Assembly (NCBI GenBank): GCA_902558075.1
Contig: CACECO010000002.1
Location: 1-64,000 of the forward strand
Source: an uncultured Litorivicinus sp.
Lineage (GTDB): Bacteria > Pseudomonadota > Gammaproteobacteria > Pseudomonadales > Litorivicinaceae
Reading direction: 5' to 3'
Length of the DNA: 64,000 nt
Numbering within the stretch: position 1 is the stretch's first letter; each line of letters opens with the position of its first letter. A model generated the notes under the pieces. The model was not told where the DNA came from and made no database searches. It was given only the letters and a program-made list of their open reading frames with translations. Both the position numbers and the translations under genes were made by a program. This document shows, one piece after another, positions 1 to 5,723 of the stretch.

Positions 1-1
1 A

Positions 2-550
2 CAGCAAATTCTAAAAACCTCGAATATCCTAGGTCTGAACTCGACCGTGTTACTTCATCAGAAATCACTTAACATATCTGAGGAGTCTGCGGTGCGTCGG
101 ATTTTAGACCCAAATTTAGCGCTCGGAATGTCAACCACAGGACTCGATCCTTCGGCAGATGACTTAGAGGTTTTACGGAAAATCTCTGCAAATTCCGGCA
201 TGGATACGCAGTCGTTGCGATCGCGGACACGAATTATCACAGGTGGTCGTGAGACGCCCAATTCACCGCAAGGCCGGAATCAGTACGGGTGGATCATGGA
301 AACCCAAGATGTCGATTTGTTGCTGACCTTTCAATCCAACGCGATTGAAGCCACTAATGACAATCCACAACTCCAATTTTGCAATCTTCCGGAAAAGGTG
401 CGGGTCGACGGATACTATGGCATCGGGATTTCCCCCGACGCAGATCAGGAGCTGGTTGGATTTTACAATTGGTTGTTAAGCGACGTCGGTCAGGGGTATC
501 TGAGGCACAATGGGTTTGAGGCCATCACAAACAGCCGTTCAGGCGGATGA
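2..550 (+). CDS. Substrate-binding protein of a molybdate-type ABC transporter (5' truncated by the window edge)
   Basis: The reading frame is open from base 2, so the ORF-track start (a GTG at 47) is only the first internal start codon and the real gene begins upstream. The visible C-terminal part resembles the periplasmic molybdate-binding family often found beside formate dehydrogenase. It has a GMSTTGLDPSADD segment like the hinge of ModA-type proteins, then a TGG..NSP..GRNQYGW stretch, and ends with SDVGQGYLRHNGF, the usual closing helix of such receptors. The inferred role is periplasmic capture of molybdate or a related oxyanion for the molybdoenzyme encoded downstream. No permease or ATPase gene is visible. 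Its 3' end overlaps the converging regulator gene by 26 bp. The exact ligand is inference. Confidence 0.7.
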   Translation, partial: QQILKTSNILGLNSTVLLHQKSLNISEESAVRRILDPNLALGMSTTGLDPSADDLEVLRKISANSGMDTQSLRSRTRIITGGRETPNSPQGRNQYGWIMETQDVDLLLTFQSNAIEATNDNPQLQFCNLPEKVRVDGYYGIGISPDADQELVGFYNWLLSDVGQGYLRHNGFEAITNSRSGG

Positions 551-1391
551 CACCCAAGTCCGTCACGTCATACCCTGCATACCGGTCAACCTCCGCCAGA
601 AACTCATCAGACAGAGCGAAGCGCAACAGTATTTGGATTTCGGGCTCAAAATATGCGAATCGGTCAATCAACAAATCAAATTGTTCGACGCAAATTGGTA
701 CGAAACCCAATCGATATCGATCAGCAAAAGATCGGAGTCCGAAAGTGACGTCAGCCTCGCCCCCAACAATTGATAATGCGGCGTCGGTCTCGGTTCGAGC
801 GGTTCGAACAGAGTGAATGGAGAGTAGGTCAACGTGGGCTCTCGAAAGATGAGTTTCGAATAACAATTGCGCGGCAGCGCCCGCTTGCCTCGATACAAAT
901 CGCTTACCTTGAAGATCGGCCAGTCGTTGAATATGAGAATTAGGACGCACAATTAAGCCACGTTCACGTTTTGCCCAATGCATCAAGACAGATGGCGAGT
1001 GTTTAAGGTAGCCTTCAACTAACTCAGTGTTCCAACCTGGAGTCGTCGAGTTTTCAATATGGATGCCGCAGGCGATGCCCTCCCGATTCTTGTATCGCTC
1101 AAACCCATCCATCGAACCATTCAAAGAAGCGGGAAGACCACAACCCGAAGCACTGATTGCCCAATCAAATAAAGGATCGTGGGAGCCCAGAACGACCGCG
1201 GGACGCTGGGTCAAGACGCTCGAGAGCCCACCTTTCTGATGGATCCACTGTGTGATTTCAAGCTTTGGGAATAACAGTTTACCAGTGGCCTTAGCACATG
1301 GAATCTCGCCGCGAGAAGCCAGGTCATAGACCTTTCGCTCCTTCAGTCGGAGTAAGCCTGCAACTTCCTTTGTCGTCAGAAATTCGGACAA
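525..1391 (-). CDS. Excisionase-type HTH regulator fused to a periplasmic-binding-like sensor domain
   Basis: Residues 1-55 form an excisionase/MerR-like helix-turn-helix (MSEFLTTKEVAGLLRLKERKVYDL..GEIPCAK), followed by about 230 residues resembling the PBP-like domain of one-component regulators (LGSHDPLFDWAISASGCGLP, GLRSFADRY, GFVPICVEQFDLL). No signal peptide is present, so it should act in the cytoplasm. Family knowledge: this architecture accompanies molybdate or tungstate genes in several proteobacteria. Inference: it senses molybdate or a cofactor intermediate and controls the adjacent transporter or FDH genes. The start is TTG, chosen because GAAAGGA lies 8 nt upstream and an in-frame stop follows shortly above it. 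A nearby ATG is out of frame. The gene converges on and overlaps the binding-protein gene. Confidence 0.7.
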   Translation of the reverse strand: MSEFLTTKEVAGLLRLKERKVYDLASRGEIPCAKATGKLLFPKLEITQWIHQKGGLSSVLTQRPAVVLGSHDPLFDWAISASGCGLPASLNGSMDGFERYKNREGIACGIHIENSTTPGWNTELVEGYLKHSPSVLMHWAKRERGLIVRPNSHIQRLADLQGKRFVSRQAGAAAQLLFETHLSRAHVDLLSIHSVRTARTETDAALSIVGGEADVTFGLRSFADRYRLGFVPICVEQFDLLIDRFAYFEPEIQILLRFALSDEFLAEVDRYAGYDVTDLGVIRLNGCL

Positions 1392-1449
1392 GCATGGAAT
1401 CCTTTCAAATCAATAATGGTGATAGCATACATCAGCGCCCAGTGAGAAA

Positions 1450-2139
1450 TTAAGGAATCGCAACGCGTTTGATTCGCTCAACAAGGAGTCGACTGCTTAT
1501 CGCAAAATTGACACCTGCATCGATGTCCGCATCTTTGGTGAAAATCGCCGCGATCATACCCACTAGAACGCCGTTTGCGTCGACAAGTGCACCACCCGAA
1601 GCGCCAGGATTGACGGCTGCGTCCGTTTGGATAAAGTCTTCGACTGGATTAAAGCCAATGCCACCACGATGTGTCCCAGAGACAACTCCGCAACTTATGC
1701 TCACACCCAAACCAAAGGGATTTGCAATCACACAAACGTGCTGACCGGGGATAACACTTGTGGTCGTTAAATTCAGTGCCGGTCGAGAGGTCGTCGTTCG
1801 TAGTAATGCGATATCTGCGTCGCTGTCTATCCACAAAACCTCGGCATCGGCCAAACTACCGTTATAGGAATCATGAATCTGAACACGCGTAGCGCGATCA
1901 ACCACGTGTGCTGCAGTCAGAACCAGATCCGATTCACGTTCGGAATCAAGCGCGATTGAAATGCCACTCCCCTCGGGTGCGACGCCTTTTGGCGCCCCAA
2001 AACCTGGCTTTTCGTACCCAGGCCAAGTGGGAAGGACGGCGATGACTGAACGGTGTGTGTTCTGCCAAGTATGCGTGCCGTGATCGGCCAATGCAATCGT
2101 CGGACTTAAAACCAATAGCAGTGAAATAACGCTTCTCAT
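1450..2139 (-). CDS. Secreted HtrA/DegP-like trypsin-fold serine protease without PDZ domain
   Basis: A signal peptide (MRSVISLLLVLSPTIALA) is followed by one trypsin-like S1C domain. The catalytic triad is visible: His78 in LTAAHVVD, Asp109 in DADIALL, and Ser181 in NPGASGG (NPGNSGG in most DegP proteins). The protein stops at 229 residues, so the PDZ domains of DegP/DegQ are missing. It overlaps the upstream WD40-cytochrome gene by 4 bp (ATGA) and is probably co-transcribed with it and the FDH genes. Likely role: periplasmic protein quality control or processing linked to formate dehydrogenase assembly. The link to FDH rests only on location. Confidence 0.8.
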   Translation of the reverse strand: MRSVISLLLVLSPTIALADHGTHTWQNTHRSVIAVLPTWPGYEKPGFGAPKGVAPEGSGISIALDSERESDLVLTAAHVVDRATRVQIHDSYNGSLADAEVLWIDSDADIALLRTTTSRPALNLTTTSVIPGQHVCVIANPFGLGVSISCGVVSGTHRGGIGFNPVEDFIQTDAAVNPGASGGALVDANGVLVGMIAAIFTKDADIDAGVNFAISSRLLVERIKRVAIP

Positions 2140-3455
2140 TGAGGTGATGTGGCACGCTTCAGGTAACTAATCAAGTCCGCTCGATCTTGGTCACCGTTAA
2201 TCCGTTGCACAGGCATCTTCGAGCCCGGTGTGACAACATCAGGGCCGTCTTTAAACAACCGATCGATGGTTTCCTCGTTCCAAACAAGGTCCATCGCAAT
2301 CAATTCTTTGGAATACGGGTAATCAACTACCGCACCAACCTTTCGTCCAAATACGCCATACAAAGTTGGACCTGCCCGACGCTTACTTGAAGGTGTCAAG
2401 GTGTGACATACACTACATTTTCGGGCGAACTGTTTTTCACCGTTGTCGATCGGCTGATCTGGATGGAAGCGGCGATCACTATCAGCCAAGGGATGTGGCA
2501 CAATAAAGTCGCTAAGATTAATTTTTGTGATCCAGTCGTCCAGACCAGCGAAATAGAGGGTCTGGGCTGCGTTACCCAGTTGCATTGCCCATATCGGGCC
2601 TTTAACTGCTTTAAAATCGTGCTGAATCTCACCGACGACAGCATCAGCAATCACAATCCGCCCCTCAGCAGTGCCGAAAGCCAGCTTTTCAGACGCTCTA
2701 TCAATCGAAACTGCCAACACTGGTGGGCCACCAACCCAGAGATCGACGGATGGTCCGGAGCTATCCAGACTAATGCTCTTCATCACTCCATTGGATCCAC
2801 CAAAAGCGATGACATTTAGCTCCGCAGAGAGCTCCATCACATTAATACCAAATCCATTTCGAACCAGGCTACGAACATATTCGCCTGAACTGATATTCCA
2901 TAAGCGAATGTGACCATCACCGCCTGCTGACACAATCTGATCTTCATTCGGCATGAATTTGGCCGCATTCACAGGACCCCTGTGCCCTTTAAAGAATCGG
3001 ATCGATGACTGGTTGGATACATCCCACAAACCGACTCTTCGATCCCAGCTTGATGATAAAAGCCGCTGACTTGCATCATCGAATTCAAGATGGACTACCT
3101 TCGCGGTGTGTCCGTGGAGAGCTATGGGATGTGGTACAACTGCGGGATTCTTGAGATCGGAGACAGACCACAACAGGATTTGGTTGTCGTCGCCCGCGGT
3201 GGCAAGCCATTGACCATCGGGGGAAAAAGTCGCTGTATTGACCGCTGCGTTATGTCCAATCAGCTGTTTGAGCTCGGTCATCGACTCTGTATCCCAGGCG
3301 ACAGCCGTGTAATCAAAGCTCGTGCTCACGAGAAGATTCAGCCCAGCTGAATACGCGAGACCCTTGATTGGGCCGCCGTGAGCGGTATAACGGTCAAACG
3401 CCACCGACTGGGTTGCAACTAATAGTGAGGCGAAAAATAGGATCGCAAATCGCAT
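2136..3455 (-). CDS. Secreted WD40-repeat protein with C-terminal cytochrome c domain
   Basis: A signal peptide (MRFAILFFASLLVATQSVAF) precedes about seven WD40-like repeats (GHNAAVNTATFSPDGQWLATA, GHTAKVVHLEFDD, GHRGPVNAAKFMPN) that should form a beta-propeller over roughly residues 25-320. The C-terminal ~100 residues are a class I cytochrome c: heme motif CSVCH at 347-351 and a likely axial Met near 414 in GSKMPVQRI. It is probably periplasmic and could pass electrons or act as a redox-linked scaffold for the neighbouring formate dehydrogenase. The operon context (4-bp overlap with the protease, TusA-like gene just upstream) suggests co-expression. The precise role is unknown. An AGGAG lies about 6 nt before the ATG. 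Confidence 0.8.
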   Translation of the reverse strand: MRFAILFFASLLVATQSVAFDRYTAHGGPIKGLAYSAGLNLLVSTSFDYTAVAWDTESMTELKQLIGHNAAVNTATFSPDGQWLATAGDDNQILLWSVSDLKNPAVVPHPIALHGHTAKVVHLEFDDASQRLLSSSWDRRVGLWDVSNQSSIRFFKGHRGPVNAAKFMPNEDQIVSAGGDGHIRLWNISSGEYVRSLVRNGFGINVMELSAELNVIAFGGSNGVMKSISLDSSGPSVDLWVGGPPVLAVSIDRASEKLAFGTAEGRIVIADAVVGEIQHDFKAVKGPIWAMQLGNAAQTLYFAGLDDWITKINLSDFIVPHPLADSDRRFHPDQPIDNGEKQFARKCSVCHTLTPSSKRRAGPTLYGVFGRKVGAVVDYPYSKELIAMDLVWNEETIDRLFKDGPDVVTPGSKMPVQRINGDQDRADLISYLKRATSPQ

Positions 3456-3491
3456 ACTGATCTCCTGGCTCAGCTTGTGTTATAGGTTTCA

Positions 3492-3716
3492 TTAGTCAGC
3501 CATCCGTATAATGAATTGGTAGGGTGGATCAATCGATTGCATCGAAACGATTTGGTGGCCAGCGAGCTTACAATAAGCAGGGACATCTTTCAGTGTCGTC
3601 GGGTCGCTGGTTTGCAATCGAATTGTCGAACCTGGCTGGAGAGGCTCTATTCGCTTTTTTAGTTTTAAAACTGGTAATGGACACCGGAGACCAACCACGT
3701 CAATCTCCAGGTCCAC
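3492..3716 (-). CDS. TusA-family sulfurtransferase
   Basis: A small TusA/SirA-like protein with the hallmark DVVGLRCPLPVLKLKK. The sulfur-carrying cysteine of the CPxP motif is about residue 12 from the chosen start, followed by the expected beta-alpha-beta-alpha pattern. The ORF track extends it to 3785 (GTG, 97 aa), but that extension overlaps nearly half of the 41-residue ORF immediately upstream. A GTG at 3716 gives about 74 residues, normal for the family, and a TTG at 3734 is also possible. No start has a strong ribosome-binding site, so translational coupling is likely. Inferred role: delivery of persulfide sulfur, perhaps together with FdhD, during molybdenum-cofactor sulfuration for FDH. 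Confidence 0.75.
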   Translation of the reverse strand: MDLEIDVVGLRCPLPVLKLKKRIEPLQPGSTIRLQTSDPTTLKDVPAYCKLAGHQIVSMQSIDPPYQFIIRMAD

Positions 3717-3726
3717 ATTGACACGA

Positions 3727-3852
3727 TCAATCAAGTCTGACCGAAGGTGCCGACTGAGTTTCTGCAGACGAGAAACCCATTTCACTCAACACAAAATAGG
3801 CACCGACAGACACAACTGCTGTAAAAGCAAACGCTGCTAACATCGTCTTCAT
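3727..3852 (-). CDS. 41-residue single-pass membrane microprotein in the FDH operon (not in the ORF track)
   Basis: Read directly from the sequence. The ATG at 3852 overlaps the TGA of the FDH gamma subunit as ATGA, and the frame is open for 41 codons to a TGA at 3727. The product begins MKTMLAAFAFTAVVSVGAYF, a hydrophobic segment long enough to span the membrane or serve as a signal anchor. A short polar tail ends SAPSVRLD. The stop/start overlap and position inside the operon favour a real gene. The product could be a small FDH subunit, an anchor or an assembly factor. I cannot assign it to a named family from sequence alone. Confidence 0.6.
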   Translation of the reverse strand: MKTMLAAFAFTAVVSVGAYFVLSEMGFSSAETQSAPSVRLD

Positions 3853-5030
3853 CGTAGATCTCCAACTTTTTGAATCGGAGCACCTTTCGCCTCTTCTTCT
3901 TCAACCCACAGATCGTGGTGCTGTCTGGCCCATTCGAGGTCAACCTGTCCATTACCCATGGCGTCAAATGCACCTTCCATCCCAACACTTCCAATATAGA
4001 TATGTGCAACGATCGCAATGATCATCGTAGTAGCCACAATTGCATGCCACAGGTGTGCGAGCTGCATTTCCTCGTGTGGAAGCAAGTCAGTTTGTAAGCC
4101 CATCGCTGGTATGATCGTATTGATAACCTCAAATGTCGATGCGAACATCGGAAACTCAAATGGGAATAACAATGAGAGGCCTGACATCGAAACTGAGGCG
4201 CCGAGTATCACCGTCATCCAAAAAATGAGCTTTTGACCACCATTGAACTTTCTGGCGGAGGGGTGTGCGTTTCCAACAATTCCGCCACCCTTGGCAAACC
4301 ACTGGAGATCAAGCTTGGTCGGAATGTTGTGAGCAACCCACATCACGAAAATTGCCACCAACGAGGCCATAAATACCCAGGCGATGTTGTTGTGCACCCA
4401 AATAGAGAAGGTTGCGATCGCAGCATTCGCTTCATGTCCAAATACAGGGATGATGACCGAGCGACCAAACAGCAGTAACAATCCAGTGATTGCGAGCATA
4501 ATGAATGACCCCGCGAGACACCAGTGACCAAAACGCTCGAATGCTTTGAACCGTTCGATGGTTCGGCCTGATGGTCCACCTTCGATTGCCATACGACCGC
4601 GCAGGAAATAGAAAGCAGTCAGCGCAACGATTATGCCGCCGATACCATATCCAGCGAACGCTTGGATACCACCCTGACGTGTCAATAACCAGCCCATGCC
4701 TCCATCCTGCACTAAAATCTCGGACGCATGGCTGTTATTAGACACTTTTACGTCCGTTTCGGCATATCGAATGCCGCGATAAAGATCAGAACTCGAGACC
4801 CCACCTAGCACGCCCAAGTTATCAGAGATTGACTGAGCATTCTCAGGGTTTCCCAAATTATCACGACGAAATGATTCGTCGACTTCGAGCCCTTTCTGTC
4901 GCGCAAGAATATCCTCTAGCGTCTGGGCTCCACCTGTCGATGCACGTTGACCCTCGTCTTGGGAGTGAGCCGGAGTCACGGCAAACGTTAAAAGTGCGGC
5001 TAAACACGCACCTAATACCTTTAAATTCAT
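3849..5030 (-). CDS. fdhC: Formate dehydrogenase cytochrome b (gamma) subunit
   Basis: A 393-residue membrane subunit of FDH-N/O type. It has a cleavable signal (MNLKVLGACLAALLTFAVTPAHS), a periplasmic N-terminal stretch of about 95 residues, one TM helix near 123-143, then four more near 168-188, 206-232, 266-290 and 326-350. Conserved histidines suited to heme b lie in FERFGHW (169), WVHNN (213) and the last helices (HLWHA). It anchors the FDH complex and passes electrons from the Fe-S subunit to quinone. The N-terminal extension makes it longer than E. coli FdoI (about 211 aa) but is common in the long form of this family. A GAGG motif precedes the start. Confidence 0.9.
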   Translation of the reverse strand: MNLKVLGACLAALLTFAVTPAHSQDEGQRASTGGAQTLEDILARQKGLEVDESFRRDNLGNPENAQSISDNLGVLGGVSSSDLYRGIRYAETDVKVSNNSHASEILVQDGGMGWLLTRQGGIQAFAGYGIGGIIVALTAFYFLRGRMAIEGGPSGRTIERFKAFERFGHWCLAGSFIMLAITGLLLLFGRSVIIPVFGHEANAAIATFSIWVHNNIAWVFMASLVAIFVMWVAHNIPTKLDLQWFAKGGGIVGNAHPSARKFNGGQKLIFWMTVILGASVSMSGLSLLFPFEFPMFASTFEVINTIIPAMGLQTDLLPHEEMQLAHLWHAIVATTMIIAIVAHIYIGSVGMEGAFDAMGNGQVDLEWARQHHDLWVEEEEAKGAPIQKVGDLR

Positions 5031-5069
5031 GACGACCTCAGGAATTGTTGTTGAGTTAATTAAACAGAG

Positions 5070-5089
5070 GGGCGGGGAGATCCCCGCCC
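5070..5089 (-). other. Perfect GC-rich hairpin between the FDH beta and gamma genes
   Basis: In the 72-bp gap between the beta and gamma genes the minus-strand transcript contains GGGCGGGGA-TC-TCCCCGCCC, a 9-bp perfect GC-rich stem with a two-base loop. It is followed by CCTCTGTTTAATTAA rather than a clean U-run, so it is a poor intrinsic terminator. It is better explained as an mRNA processing or stability element, or a partial attenuator setting subunit ratios. Confidence 0.6.
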
Positions 5090-5102
5090 TTCCGTGTGGC
5101 TG

Positions 5103-5711
5103 TTAACCGCCTTTCTTCTCGTAGGCAGTTCCCCAGCCCCATGCACCCGAACCGAAACCACGAGTCACTACGCGCTCACGATAAATCGCAGCTACGTCGT
5201 CACCGTCGCCGGCCAAAAGTGCTTTGGTCGCGCACTGCTCGGCACAACTAGGGAGCTTTCCTTCCGCAATACGGTTACTACCGTACTTCTGGAACTCAGC
5301 CTGCGAGAGGTCCTCTTCAGGACCACCGGCGCAGAATGTGCACTTGTCCATCTTGCCTCGTGAACCGAAGTTACCCGCTTGCGGGAACTGTGGAGCACCG
5401 AACGGACACGCATAAAAGCAGTAGCCGCAACCGATACACAGGTCTTTTGAGTGCAACACGACCCCGTCGTCTGTTTGATAGAAACAATCGACAGGACAGA
5501 CCGCCATACAAGGCGCATCTGAACAGTGCATACAAGCCACAGAGATTGACCGCTCACCAGGCTTACCATCATTAATGGTCACGACCCGACGCCGGTTAAT
5601 ACCCCAAGGCACTTCGTTTTCATTCTTACATGCGGTTACACAAGCGTTACATTCAATGCAGCGCTCGGAGTCGCATAGGAATTTGGCTCTCGCCTTTCCA
5701 CCTAATGACAT
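5103..5711 (-). CDS. fdhB: Formate dehydrogenase iron-sulfur (beta) subunit
   Basis: A 202-residue ferredoxin-like subunit with four cysteine clusters for four [4Fe-4S] centres: CIECNACVTACKN, CMHCSDAPCMAVCP, CIGCGYCFYACPFG and the CTFC..C..C group near the end. It lacks the C-terminal membrane helix of E. coli FdnH/FdoH, as in shorter FDH beta subunits. It wires the Mo active site of the alpha subunit to heme b in the gamma subunit. AAGGAGG stands 7 nt before the ATG, and the gene begins 12 nt after the alpha-subunit stop. Cytoplasmic folding and hitchhiker Tat export with the alpha subunit are expected from the family. Confidence 0.9.
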   Translation of the reverse strand: MSLGGKARAKFLCDSERCIECNACVTACKNENEVPWGINRRRVVTINDGKPGERSISVACMHCSDAPCMAVCPVDCFYQTDDGVVLHSKDLCIGCGYCFYACPFGAPQFPQAGNFGSRGKMDKCTFCAGGPEEDLSQAEFQKYGSNRIAEGKLPSCAEQCATKALLAGDGDDVAAIYRERVVTRGFGSGAWGWGTAYEKKGG

Positions 5712-5723
5712 AATTTATCCTCC

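Noticed and set aside
2403-2819. 138-residue ORF antisense to the WD40-cytochrome gene
   Set aside because: Antisense shadow; no start signal or recognisable domain.
5192-5572. 126-residue ORF inside the FDH beta gene
   Set aside because: Shadow frame of a gene whose four Fe-S motifs are unmistakable; no family resemblance of its own.
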